Positions 8,215 through 16,350 of a stretch of 59,477 nt of DNA are shown here, piece after piece (within the stretch, counting starts at the first letter, position 1; each line of letters begins with the position of its first letter). Source of the stretch: Lachnospiraceae bacterium (GTDB taxonomy: Bacteria; Bacillota; Clostridia; Lachnospirales; Lachnospiraceae); NCBI GenBank assembly GCA_009774235.1, contig VSNJ01000006.1, positions 1-59,477 of the forward strand, given 5' to 3'. The notes beneath the pieces are model-generated. The model saw only the letters and a list, made by a program, of their open reading frames with translations. It did no database searches and had not been told where the DNA came from. Both the position numbers and the translations under genes were made by a program.

Positions 8215-8916
8215 ATGCCAGTATTAAAAACAGAAAAGTTAAATAAGATATATGGTAATGGTGAAGCACAGGTAAATGCGTTGTCATGTGTTGATTTTGA
8301 AGTAGAAGCAGGGGAATTTGTTTCTATAGTTGGTACATCGGGCAGTGGCAAAACCACGCTTCTGCATATGTTAGGAGGGCTTGACAGGCCATCGTCAGGG
8401 AAAGTATTTGTAGGAGGAAAAGATATATTTACTTTAAAAGAGGATGAACTTACAGTTTTCAGAAGGCGGAAGATAGGATTTGTATTCCAGAGTTATAACC
8501 TGGTACCTGTGTTAAATATTTATGAAAATATTATACTTCCTGTTGAACTTGATGGTGAAACTGCGGATAAGGATTATATAATGCAGCTTGTTAATATGCT
8601 TGGGCTGGGCAGTAAACTTGAGAGCCTGCCATCACAACTCTCAGGCGGCCAGCAGCAGAGAGCCGCTATTGCCAGGGCATTAGCAAGCAAGCCTGCTATT
8701 ATACTGGCTGATGAGCCAACAGGAAACCTTGACAGTAAAACAAGCCAGGATGTGCTGTCACTTTTGAAAGTTACCAGTGAAAAGTTCAGGCAGACTATAG
8801 TTATGATTACACATAATGAGGAGATTGCGCAGCTTGCGGACAGGATTATAAGGATTGAAGATGGCAGGATATTAACAGCAGACAGGAGGGAATATAATGT
8901 TTCGTGTGAAAAATAA
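8215..8916 (+). CDS. ABC transporter ATPase, MacB/LolD (BceA-like) family, module 2
   Basis: A 233-residue ATPase very similar to the one at 3207 (shared FRRRxIGFxFQxYNLVPVLN and ELDGxxADKDY segments). Walker A GTSGSGKTT, signature LSGGQQQRAAIARAL, Walker B IILADEPTGNLD, switch His in MITHNEEI. The start has AAGGAGG at 8201-8207. The gene overlaps the permease gene by 20 bases. Its role is to energise the paired permease in handling a membrane-active peptide or drug; the substrate cannot be told from sequence. Confidence 0.93.
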   Translation: MPVLKTEKLNKIYGNGEAQVNALSCVDFEVEAGEFVSIVGTSGSGKTTLLHMLGGLDRPSSGKVFVGGKDIFTLKEDELTVFRRRKIGFVFQSYNLVPVLNIYENIILPVELDGETADKDYIMQLVNMLGLGSKLESLPSQLSGGQQQRAAIARALASKPAIILADEPTGNLDSKTSQDVLSLLKVTSEKFRQTIVMITHNEEIAQLADRIIRIEDGRILTADRREYNVSCEK

Positions 8917-11545
8917 AAAGCTTGTCAGGAAACTTGCAGTAAAAAACCTTTCAAAAAGCCGGGTAAGAAATATTATTGTAATATCTGCAATATCGCTAGT
9001 ATCAGTTTTATTTACAAGTATATTTTTACTTGTCTTTTCATTAAATGAATATTCACAACAGCAGTTATTCAGGCAGGTGGGAGGTTACGCACATGCATCT
9101 GTAAAAAATATTACAGAAAGCCAGGCGGAAGAGCTTAAAAATGATGAAAGCATAAAACGTGCAGGACTCAGGTACTTTTTAGGAACTGTTCCAGATGCCC
9201 CGTTTAATAAATACCGGGTTGAAGTAAGTTATATGGATGATTCTGCAGCAGATATTACTTTCTCTGTACCTGTTAAAGGAAATCTTCCAAGAGATAATGG
9301 AGATGGTCTTCCACAGCTTGCTACAAATACACATATACTGCAGCTTTTAGGGATTAAACCGGAAATTGGGGCTAAAATACCATTTACGTTTAAACTTGAT
9401 AATGGGGATAAAATTACAGATATATTTTCTTTATCAGGATGGTGGGACTATGATGATGCAATACAGGCAGATATGGTTCTTGTAACAAGACAGTATTGTA
9501 ATAAGGTATTAAAAGATTATAAAACAGATAATAATTATGAAAATACAGGCAAATGGGATTTGGAAATATTTTTTGATAATTCTTTTGATATAGAAGGGAA
9601 ACTAAATAAATTATTAAATAAGTATAATTACCAGCCAGAAGATGCAGGGAAGGATAATTATATAAGTGCTGGAATAAACTGGGGATACAGCAGCACACAG
9701 ATTTTAAATAATTTGGAGATAACTGATATAGCAGGGTTTGTGTTAGCTCTTATTATAGTTATATTTACAGGGTATCTTGTAGTTTATAATATTTTCCGCA
9801 TTTCAGTAAGTAATGATATAAATTTCTATGGAATGTTGAAAACTATTGGGACAACAAAACGGCAGATAAGAAAAATAGTGTTTATCCAGGCGATGGTACT
9901 TCTGGCGGCAGGAATACCAGCAGGTATGCTTATTGGCTCTGCAACTGGTAATATTCTTGTATCAGTAGTAAAAAAAGGCATGGAAAATTATGATAAAATG
10001 ACAATGGCAATATCACCAGTCCCATTTGTTATATCAATAGTTTTTACTATTGTAACTGTATTTTTATCATGTTTTAAGCCGTCAAGGATGGCAGCAAAAG
10101 TTTCACCAGTTGAAGCTGCAAGTTATACAGAGGCACAGCCAGTAACAAAGAAAAAATATAGAAAAACACATGGTGCAGGTATTGTGCATATGGCATTTGC
10201 CAATGTTGGGAGAAATAAAGTAAAAACTGGGCTGGTGGTAACTTCATTTGTATTATCTACATTAATATTAGACCTTACAATTTCAATGGCAAGTGGTTTT
10301 GATATGGATAAATTTACAAGCCGTTTTTATACAACAGATTTTATTATAGGGAGGGCTGATTATTTAAACCCATCACAAATTTATAATGGTGAAAGTATTG
10401 GCAATAGTATAATAGAAGAGATAAATAAACAGGAAGGGATATCAGAAACAGGATATATCTATGGAACATTGGAAACAGTTTCAGGATGGCTGGCTAAAGA
10501 ACAAATTGAAAGTTTTTATGATTCTATGGGATTTCCACGTGATGAAGAGTATAATGAATATTTATTTTCGGAAGAAAGAAATGGAAAATACAGAAGTGAT
10601 ATACAGCTTTATGGCATGGAACAGCTAGCTTTAAACCAGCTGGAAGTTTTAGAAGGTGATGTGGATAAAGTTAATGAGGAAGACAGTAATTATATTATTG
10701 ATGTTGTTATGGGGGATGATTATAGCAACCCTGTCGAAGGTACAGACATACATGAAATGGGCAGTAAGATTACATTAACATATGGTGATAAATATTTTTA
10801 TTATGATAAAAAGACTGGAAAGGAAATAGATGAAAATACTCCTGATAACCGTATTGGTGTTAAAGAGCTTGAACAGAAAGAGATGACATATACTATATGT
10901 GCCAAGGTTATAATACCTGATACTATTTCATACAGGTTTTACAATGGCAAACAATATATACTTGGAAGTGAGGCTTTTGTAAAAGATACAGGTATTAATA
11001 ATGTTATGTCATATCTGGTAAATATTGATGATGGCAAGGAAGAACAGTTTGAGAAATTCCTTGAGTATTATACAACTAATATAGATTCGGCGCTTGATTA
11101 TGAGTCAAAAATTTCATACCAGAAGAATTTTGGAAGTTACCGTGATATGTTTGTAAATGTTGGAAGTGCTGCTGCTTTCATTATAGGGCTTATAGGTATG
11201 CTTAATTTCTTTAATACTATTTTTACAGGAATAAATTCAAGGAAACGGGAATTTGCAGTTATGCAGGCTGTTGGAATGACAGGTGTACAACTAAAAAGGA
11301 TGCTTATATGTGAAGGAATGATATATACATGTATGGCGGTTGTAATTTCCTTTATTGTATGTGCTATATCTGAACCTGTACTAATGGATGTGCTTTCAGG
11401 AGTTTACTGGTTCTTTACCAGCAAGTGGACATTATTTCCAGTATTGGTTCTTGCGCCAGTTTATGCTATTATAGGTGCAGCAGTACCGTTGGTTTTGTAT
11501 CCATCTGTTGCAAAAAAATCTGTTGTAGACAGGTTAAAAGTATAA
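8897..11545 (+). CDS. FtsX-type ABC permease with two large ectodomains, module 2
   Basis: 882 residues, same plan as the module 1 permease: helix 1 at about residues 24-48, first ectodomain to about 270, three FtsX-core helices at about 280-405, helix five at about 448-470, a second ectodomain of about 295 residues, and three C-terminal helices. Core motifs MLKTIGTTKRQIRKIV and VMQAVGMTGVQLKRML are present. The ectodomains are only weakly like those of module 1 while the membrane cores match well, as expected when paralogues have adopted different substrates. AGGAGGG before 8897 supports the start. The regulator gene follows only after a 211-base gap, unlike in module 1. Confidence 0.88.
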   Translation: MFRVKNKKLVRKLAVKNLSKSRVRNIIVISAISLVSVLFTSIFLLVFSLNEYSQQQLFRQVGGYAHASVKNITESQAEELKNDESIKRAGLRYFLGTVPDAPFNKYRVEVSYMDDSAADITFSVPVKGNLPRDNGDGLPQLATNTHILQLLGIKPEIGAKIPFTFKLDNGDKITDIFSLSGWWDYDDAIQADMVLVTRQYCNKVLKDYKTDNNYENTGKWDLEIFFDNSFDIEGKLNKLLNKYNYQPEDAGKDNYISAGINWGYSSTQILNNLEITDIAGFVLALIIVIFTGYLVVYNIFRISVSNDINFYGMLKTIGTTKRQIRKIVFIQAMVLLAAGIPAGMLIGSATGNILVSVVKKGMENYDKMTMAISPVPFVISIVFTIVTVFLSCFKPSRMAAKVSPVEAASYTEAQPVTKKKYRKTHGAGIVHMAFANVGRNKVKTGLVVTSFVLSTLILDLTISMASGFDMDKFTSRFYTTDFIIGRADYLNPSQIYNGESIGNSIIEEINKQEGISETGYIYGTLETVSGWLAKEQIESFYDSMGFPRDEEYNEYLFSEERNGKYRSDIQLYGMEQLALNQLEVLEGDVDKVNEEDSNYIIDVVMGDDYSNPVEGTDIHEMGSKITLTYGDKYFYYDKKTGKEIDENTPDNRIGVKELEQKEMTYTICAKVIIPDTISYRFYNGKQYILGSEAFVKDTGINNVMSYLVNIDDGKEEQFEKFLEYYTTNIDSALDYESKISYQKNFGSYRDMFVNVGSAAAFIIGLIGMLNFFNTIFTGINSRKREFAVMQAVGMTGVQLKRMLICEGMIYTCMAVVISFIVCAISEPVLMDVLSGVYWFFTSKWTLFPVLVLAPVYAIIGAAVPLVLYPSVAKKSVVDRLKV

Positions 11546-11756
11546 ATTTATTTGGACAAGATAGCCACCCATTGTCTGGCTTTAGTATAATGTCATTTAG
11601 TTAAACAACCCTTTTGTTAACACCTATATAGTCCTATGTTTATTAGGAATTGCCTAACTAAAAAGAACCTTTTAGAGCTTGATAGGGGCAGTTTGCGCTT
11701 TTGTGGCTAACCGGAAGATTTTGTTTTATAGTAATGACATTGGGTAAGGAGTATAT

Positions 11757-12413
11757 ATGTACAAGATTTTGATTGTAGAAGATGATGTTGTAATGGCTTA
11801 TGGCCTGGTTATGGCACTTGAAAAAGAAGGTTATATTATGCAGCCATGCCACACATTAAAGAAAGCAGGTGAACTTCTTAAAAGCAGCAGTTATGATATG
11901 TTAGTCCTGGATGTAAACCTGCCTGATGGTGATGGTGCAAGTTTTTGCAAGGAATATAAAAAAAACCATAGTGTTCCAGTGCTTATGCTTACAGCATGTG
12001 ATACTGATGAAGATGAGATAAGAGGTCTGGGTGCAGGTGCAGATGATTATGTTACTAAACCATTTAACCTTGATGTATTGCGTGCAAGGATAAAAGCACT
12101 TTTAAGACGTAGTGTGGAACCAGAAAGATACCAGTCAGGGAACTGTTTATTTGACTTTGCTGGGCACCAGTTCTTCCATGGCGGGGAAGAAGTAAGGCTT
12201 GGAATGGCAGAACAGAAGCTTTTGTATTTATTTGTGAAGAATCCATCAAGGGTATTGGAAAGGGACAACATAGTAATGAAAATATGGGATAATGAAGAAT
12301 CAGTAGATGAAAATACATTAACAGTAACAGTTGGAAGGCTCCGTAGTAAGTTTGGCAGTGGGTGTATAGAAACTATATATGGAATTGGATACAAATGGAA
12401 GGGGATGGAATAA
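11757..12413 (+). CDS. OmpR-family response regulator, module 2
   Basis: 218 residues. Receiver domain with VEDD (residues 8-9), phosphoacceptor Asp in MLVLDVNLPDG (about 52) and Lys in YVTKPF; winged-helix output domain from about residue 125 with ENTLTVTVGRLRSKF. Start ATG 11757 with GGAG at 11747-11750. The 211-base gap before it contains several small inverted repeats (GTTAAACAA/TTGTTAAC near 11602-11623; TTAGG/CCTAA near 11641-11655) and a -10-like TATAAT at 11586-11591, so the regulator/kinase pair may have its own promoter. Its stop shares one base with the kinase start (TAATG). Confidence 0.92.
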   Translation: MYKILIVEDDVVMAYGLVMALEKEGYIMQPCHTLKKAGELLKSSSYDMLVLDVNLPDGDGASFCKEYKKNHSVPVLMLTACDTDEDEIRGLGAGADDYVTKPFNLDVLRARIKALLRRSVEPERYQSGNCLFDFAGHQFFHGGEEVRLGMAEQKLLYLFVKNPSRVLERDNIVMKIWDNEESVDENTLTVTVGRLRSKFGSGCIETIYGIGYKWKGME

Positions 12414-13297
12414 TGGTTTTTATTGTGCCAGTTATCTGCATAGTTGTAACATTTTGTATGGCATTTTATGTAAAACGTATACTGGATACTATAGAAGAAA
12501 TGTTAAATAAAGCATATACTGGTGAATTTACAGAGAAACATTATGATGAGAGAAGGCTTTCAAGGATTGAGTATAAAATGGAATGTTTTCTTTCGTCAAA
12601 TACTTTGTCCAAAAGAAAATTGCAGAAGGAAAGAGAAGTAATACAAAGTACAATATCAGATATAAGCCACCAGACTAAAACACCTGTTACAAATATTATA
12701 TTATATGCACAGCTTCTTAGAGAATTAACAGAAGATGAAGAACAAGTAAAGCTTGCCAGCCAGATATTAAACCAGGCTGGGAGGCTTAATTTTCTTGTAC
12801 AGTCATTTATCAAGGTATCACATCTTGAAACGGGGATAGTAAAAGTTAATCCAAGTATACAGCCGGTTTCTTATTTACTCAAGTTCTTATATGATACATA
12901 TAATGAAAGGGCATTGCAGGAAGGAATTACTATGTCTGTGTGTACTTCTGGGGAAAAGGCGTTTTATGATTTAAAATGGACAAAAGAGGCAGCAGGTAAT
13001 ATTGTGGATAATGCTATAAAGTATACTTCTTATGGTGGAAATATAAAGATATATATAAGAAATTTTGAAATATTTCTTGCAATAGTAGTTGAAGATAGTG
13101 GAATTGGAATTCCAGAGGAAGAACAGGCATCTGTCTTTAAAAGGTTTTACCGTGGATACAGAGTGGGGCAGGATGATGGTACTGGAATAGGGCTGTATCT
13201 GGCAAGGGAGATTGTATTAATGGAGGATGGTTATATAAAAGTGCAGTCGGAACCAGGCAGGGGCTCTAAATTTTCTATATATCTTAAAAAATCATAA
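12413..13297 (+). CDS. Histidine kinase with one short membrane anchor, module 2
   Basis: 294 residues. One N-terminal helix (about residues 2-22), then a cytoplasmic linker and kinase domain: H-box ISDISHQTKTPVTNIILY (His about 86), N-box IVDNAIKYT, F-box with FKRFYRG, G-box GTGIGLYLAREI. No extracellular sensor is present, so signal input probably comes from the transporter. The start was placed at ATG 12413, overlapping the regulator stop, because GGAAGGGG lies just upstream; ATGs at 12362 and 12395 are in frame but lie inside the regulator gene. Confidence 0.9.
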   Translation: MVFIVPVICIVVTFCMAFYVKRILDTIEEMLNKAYTGEFTEKHYDERRLSRIEYKMECFLSSNTLSKRKLQKEREVIQSTISDISHQTKTPVTNIILYAQLLRELTEDEEQVKLASQILNQAGRLNFLVQSFIKVSHLETGIVKVNPSIQPVSYLLKFLYDTYNERALQEGITMSVCTSGEKAFYDLKWTKEAAGNIVDNAIKYTSYGGNIKIYIRNFEIFLAIVVEDSGIGIPEEEQASVFKRFYRGYRVGQDDGTGIGLYLAREIVLMEDGYIKVQSEPGRGSKFSIYLKKS

Positions 13298-13398
13298 GTA
13301 TATTTTACTTGATAAATTATTATACATACGTATAATAAAATTTACTGTACAGCAATTAATTTGGATTATACTATGAAAAAAAGAAAGCAAAGTTTATA

Positions 13399-13734
13399 AT
13401 GAGACGGCTAAATAATTTATCAAAAAAAGTAAAGAAAAATAAAGCAGGAATATTGTTATGTGTTGCTATTTTAACAACAGGATTTGGAATATTCCCGGAC
13501 TGCCAGACATGTTTCCTGACAGCAAAGGAAAATAAAGAATATATATCTGCCAGCCAGGAAAATAAAAGACTTATATATACTGGCACTGGTACACTGGAAA
13601 ATAGTAAGACACTTACGTTTTATAAAGAAGGGCAGACAGAACAGAAACAGGCTTCACTTGTTAAAGGAGATGGGTACTTGCTCTATCTGCCTGATGGTGA
13701 ATGGAAACAATCTTTTTTATTGGTAAGATTTTAG
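13399..13734 (+). CDS. Small secreted or anchored protein of unknown function, probably truncated
   Basis: 111 residues. A basic N-terminus (MRRLNNLSKKVKKNKAG) is followed by a hydrophobic segment (about 17-33) that could be a signal peptide or anchor; the rest is polar with beta-type patterns. I do not recognise the family. The last codons (LLVRF and stop) are written in a copy of the repeat end found also near 14930, 32586 and 46023, so the original C-terminus was probably lost when the repeat arrived. No clear Shine-Dalgarno sequence. It may be non-functional. Confidence 0.4.
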   Translation: MRRLNNLSKKVKKNKAGILLCVAILTTGFGIFPDCQTCFLTAKENKEYISASQENKRLIYTGTGTLENSKTLTFYKEGQTEQKQASLVKGDGYLLYLPDGEWKQSFLLVRF

Positions 13735-13799
13735 AATTGCCAGAAACAATAAATTTATGTACTTTTTATTCTGTTCCATAAATTAAATTGTTATCTGGC
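13719..13799. repeat. Partial MITE-like repeat (copy D) with long hairpin
   Basis: TTGGTAAGATTTTAGAATTGCC (13719-13740, written here only as landmark) is the right terminal repeat of the element family at 14751, 32401 and 45927. It continues into a hairpin whose arms are 13739-13759 and 13777-13799 (both begin or end in GCCAGA/TCTGGC and are nearly complementary over about 20 bp). Only the right part of the family is present. It shares CAATAAATTTAT after the GCCAGA end with copy C. Confidence 0.6.
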
Positions 13800-13820
13800 A
13801 TATTGTTCTCTTGTTTGTCC

Positions 13821-13843
13821 AAAGCATTTTATTATGCTTTTTT
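13821..13843 (+). terminator. Terminator between the truncated ORF and erm
   Basis: AAAGCAT (13821-13827), loop TTTATT, ATGCTTT (13834-13840) and further T to 13843. On the plus strand it has a proper T-tail; on the minus strand it lies just after the erm stop and may also serve that gene. Confidence 0.75.
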
Positions 13844-13860
13844 ACGCATATAGCCGTAAT

Positions 13861-14445
13861 TTATTTATGTAAAAAATGCAACAATACCGAATCCACAGAG
13901 GGTTTTGGGTGGAAGTCCTCTTTTTTAAAAAAATAGACAATACTGGGTTTCCATTTGTGTTTTAAAGATAAAGAATATTTTGTTTCTACTGGCACTCCTA
14001 AAAACCTCTTTGCTGCTCCTTTTTCCATTACAAGCCAGATTTCAGATGGCGGGTTAGCATTTTCTGTAAGTTTTCTTACAATTCTAGTTGTTAAATAATA
14101 TGGAATATTGGAAAATACTTTGTAATTTCCTTTATCTGGCAGATGGTATTTCATAAAATCCCCACAGGTTATTTTTAAATTATTTACATTTTTTAAGCGT
14201 TCTTTTGCACGTTCATACAGTTTTCTGTCAATTTCTACCGAATAAACATATTCTGCTTTTCTGCAAAGTACTTCTGTAAGATGGCCTTTGCCAGTACCAA
14301 TTTCTATAACTAAATCATTTTTTGTAATTGTGCTTTTTCTTACAATTCTTTCTAAAAGCCTTCTGCTTGTCAAAAAGTTTTGTGACCCATATATTTCCTG
14401 TAAATGGGAATCTTTCTTCCTATTATTTTTATATTTTCCAGACAT
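13861..14445 (-). CDS. erm: Erm-family 23S rRNA adenine N6-methyltransferase lacking the C-terminal domain
   Basis: 194 residues. S-adenosylmethionine-dependent rRNA dimethylase; Erm enzymes modify A2058 of 23S rRNA and give macrolide-lincosamide-streptogramin B resistance. Motifs in order: SQNFLTS, EIGTGKGHLTE (motif I), VEIDRKLYERA (II), GDFMKYHLP (III), FSNIPYYLTT (IV, catalytic; Erm has NIPY where KsgA usually has NLPY), MEKGAAKRF, FHPKPSVDSVLL (VIII). It stops straight after motif VIII, so the helical C-terminal domain of about 60-70 residues found in ErmB or ErmC is absent. ATG 14445 has AGGAGG directly upstream; the reading frame is open further upstream to 14544 but without a ribosome site. 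An attenuation-type leader precedes it. I am confident of the fold; the resistance phenotype is inferred. Confidence 0.85.
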   Translation of the reverse strand: MSGKYKNNRKKDSHLQEIYGSQNFLTSRRLLERIVRKSTITKNDLVIEIGTGKGHLTEVLCRKAEYVYSVEIDRKLYERAKERLKNVNNLKITCGDFMKYHLPDKGNYKVFSNIPYYLTTRIVRKLTENANPPSEIWLVMEKGAAKRFLGVPVETKYSLSLKHKWKPSIVYFFKKEDFHPKPSVDSVLLHFLHK

Positions 14446-14485
14446 GTATTTCCTCCTGTTTTTTATTTGCATCAAAAATGGCAAT

Positions 14486-14520
14486 AAAAAAACAGGGGAA
14501 TTATCTGGAACAGATTCTCC
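14486..14520 (-). terminator. Leader terminator 3, next to the erm ribosome-binding site
   Basis: On the minus strand GGAGAATCTG, loop TTC, then CAGATAATTCCCC pairs over about 9 bp with a 3-base bulge, followed by TGTTTTTTT. It ends about 30 bases before the erm Shine-Dalgarno sequence, so read-through is needed for expression. Confidence 0.75.
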
Positions 14521-14544
14521 TGCATATACATAAGAAGATAACAC

Positions 14545-14573
14545 AAAAACACTGGTACTCTAAAAAAGCCAGT
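14545..14573 (-). terminator. Leader hairpin 2 of erm
   Basis: On the minus strand ACTGG (14569-14573) pairs with CCAGT (14551-14555) and is followed by GTTTTTG. The stem is only 5 bp with a 13-base loop, so it is the weakest of the three hairpins. Confidence 0.5.
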
Positions 14574-14605
14574 TATATGACGCATTGTCCTGCACTTAAG
14601 TACGC

Positions 14606-14631
14606 AAAAAGAACCTGTTTCAAGACAGGCT
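14606..14631 (-). terminator. Leader terminator 1 of erm
   Basis: On the minus strand AGCCTGT, loop CTTGAA, ACAGGTT (7 bp, one G.T pair) followed by CTTTTT. It begins 18 bases after the leader-peptide stop codon, the right distance for a ribosome on the leader to influence folding. Confidence 0.75.
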
Positions 14632-14649
14632 GTCTTCTTATTGCCGTTT

Positions 14650-14679
14650 TTACCTTAAGCGGAAAACACATGCTGACAT
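14650..14679 (-). CDS. Erm leader peptide MSACVFRLR
   Basis: A 9-codon reading frame, too short for normal gene calling, with AGGAGG at 14688-14693, 8 bases before its ATG, and about 30 bases after a consensus promoter. It encodes MSACVFRLR and stops. The final RLR matches the +X+ arrest motif (Arg/Lys-X-Arg/Lys) known from macrolide-dependent stalling on ErmD-type leaders (MRLR). A ribosome stalled there would cover the region before leader terminator 1. Strong inference: this is the drug sensor for the erm gene. The peptide is read directly from the sequence; stalling is not shown. Confidence 0.75.
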   Translation of the reverse strand: MSACVFRLR

Positions 14680-14709
14680 ATATAGTTCCTCCTTTTTTCT
14701 ACTATTTTC

Positions 14710-14738
14710 ATTTTACCAGACATATAATCTGTTGTCAA
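14710..14738 (-). promoter_or_regulatory. Sigma-A promoter of the erm leader transcript
   Basis: On the minus strand TTGACA (14733-14738), 17-base spacer, TAAAAT (14710-14715). Near-consensus, so transcription is expected to be constitutive with control by attenuation downstream. It lies just outside MITE copy A (14751-14989). Confidence 0.88.
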
Positions 14739-14750
14739 TCTAGGTTTTAT

Positions 14751-14989
14751 TGTTTCCCCATTTTTACGGGACACAAAGGCTATATTACTCTGGCAAGTTC
14801 CAAATGTTTTACCAAAAAGCAGCTGTATGGGATGCTGGTGCTTAAGCCTTGTTCTTTAAGGTTTTACGCACAACCTGGCATCCTATTCAAGCGCAATGCG
14901 GTCAAAGTCATGTTGTAATGGCTTTTTGTTGGTAAAATTTTGGAATTGCCAGAGCCAAAATACTTGTGTACTGAAAAAATGTGGAAACT
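14751..14989. repeat. MITE-like element, copy A
   Basis: About 239 bp with long imperfect terminal inverted repeats: left end GTTTCCCCATTTTTACGG...CTCTGGCAAGTTCC and right end (reverse complement) AGTTTCCACATTTTTTCA...CTCTGGCAATTCC. It contains no ORF of note and carries the inner hairpin AAAGTCAT...ATGGCTTT near 14904-14927. Closely related copies lie at 32401 and 45927, and a partial one at 13719. It sits between the erm promoter and the fabF promoter without disrupting either. Confidence 0.75.
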
Positions 14990-15020
14990 TAGTTTGTCCT
15001 GATTTTCTTTAACTAGGAAG

Positions 15021-15049
15021 TTGATAGCAACTCTTTAATGTGTTACAAT
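15021..15049 (+). promoter_or_regulatory. Sigma-A promoter of fabF
   Basis: TTGATA (15021-15026), 17-base spacer, TACAAT (15044-15049), 45 bases before the fabF start. No FapR-type inverted repeat was recognised. Confidence 0.8.
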
Positions 15050-15094
15050 AAAAGATAGTAATAATGTACTGGAAACTGGAAGGGGGTTAGTAAT

Positions 15095-16324
15095 ATGAAA
15101 CGTGTAGTAGTAACAGGAATGGGTCTTATTACCCCTATAGGGAACAATATAGATGAATTTTGGGAAAACATCCACGCAGGCAAAGTAGGAATTGGACCTA
15201 TAAGGAATTTTGATACATCATTATATAAAGCAAAGCTTTCTGCAGAAGTTACAGACTTTGAGCCTAAGGATTATATGTCTCCAAAAGATGCTAAAAGAAT
15301 GGACAGGTTCAGCCAGTTTGCTGTAGCAGCTGCAGTCCAGGCAATGAATGATTCGGGAATTGACATGGAGAAAGAAGATGCATACCGGACAGGAGTGTGT
15401 ATTGGTTCAGGAACAGGAAGTCTTATGGGAATAGAGAGGGAGTATGACAAGCTTCTTGAAAAAGGACCAGGGCGGATACATCCTCTTACAGCGCCTATGG
15501 TACTTGGCAATATGGCGGCTGCCAATGTTGCAATGGCATTTGGATGTAAAGGAAAGTGTATTGATGTAGTGACAGCCTGTGCAACAGGAACCAATTCAAT
15601 AGGGGAAGCTTTCAGGGCGCTGCAGTATGGGGAAGCAGATATTATACTGGCAGGTGGCGTAGACAGTTCTGTCAGCAAGTTCGGGGTAGCTACATTCCAG
15701 GCACTTACTGCACTTACTGTTTCAGAAGACCCTTTACAGGCTTCAATACCATTTGACAGGAAAAGGGATGGTTTTGTTACAGGTGAAGGTGCTGGTGTAC
15801 TTGTACTGGAAGAACTGGAACATGCGCTGGCAAGGAATGCACATATATATGCTGAGATTGGCGGATATGGCGCCACATGTGATGCAAGCCACCTGACAGC
15901 ACCGCTTGAGGACGGTTCAGGCGCAGCAAAAGCTATGGAGCTTGCTATTAAAGATGCAGGGCTTATGCCTTCTGATGTGGATTATATTAATGCACATGGT
16001 ACAAGTACCCCTATGAATGATAAGCTTGAAACAATGGCTATAAAGCTTGCATTCGGTGATTATGCGTATAAAGTAAAGATTAATTCTACAAAGTCAATGA
16101 TAGGCCATTTATTTGGTGCAGGAGGTGCTGTTGAGCTTATAACATGCATTAAGTCTGTTAACGAGGGATATGTGCACCAGACCGTTGGTCTTGTGGATGA
16201 TGACCCAGAATGTGACCTTGACTATACAAAGGGAAGTGGCGTTTATATGCCAGTCAATGTTGCTATAAGCAATTCACTTGGTTTTGGAGGCCACAATGCA
16301 ACACTTCTTGTAAAGAAGTATTGA
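15095..16324 (+). CDS. fabF: 3-oxoacyl-[acyl-carrier-protein] synthase II
   Basis: 409 residues, the normal length for FabF/KAS II. It condenses malonyl-ACP with acyl-ACP in fatty-acid elongation in the cytosol. Catalytic triad: Cys in VVTACATGTNSIGEA, His in INAHGTSTPMND and His in KSMIGHLFGAGG; C-terminal SLGFGGHNA is typical. The start has GAAGGGGG upstream. It stands apart from other fab genes, and a PAS/GGDEF-type gene follows after 26 bases and may be read from the same promoter. Confidence 0.97.
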   Translation: MKRVVVTGMGLITPIGNNIDEFWENIHAGKVGIGPIRNFDTSLYKAKLSAEVTDFEPKDYMSPKDAKRMDRFSQFAVAAAVQAMNDSGIDMEKEDAYRTGVCIGSGTGSLMGIEREYDKLLEKGPGRIHPLTAPMVLGNMAAANVAMAFGCKGKCIDVVTACATGTNSIGEAFRALQYGEADIILAGGVDSSVSKFGVATFQALTALTVSEDPLQASIPFDRKRDGFVTGEGAGVLVLEELEHALARNAHIYAEIGGYGATCDASHLTAPLEDGSGAAKAMELAIKDAGLMPSDVDYINAHGTSTPMNDKLETMAIKLAFGDYAYKVKINSTKSMIGHLFGAGGAVELITCIKSVNEGYVHQTVGLVDDDPECDLDYTKGSGVYMPVNVAISNSLGFGGHNATLLVKKY

Positions 16325-16350
16325 TTTCACCAGAAAGGAGTGATGATATT

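Noticed and set aside
13861..14445. KsgA (16S rRNA dimethylase) as identity of the methylase
   Set aside because: Motif IV is NIPY, typical of Erm, the protein is much shorter than KsgA, and an RLR leader precedes it.
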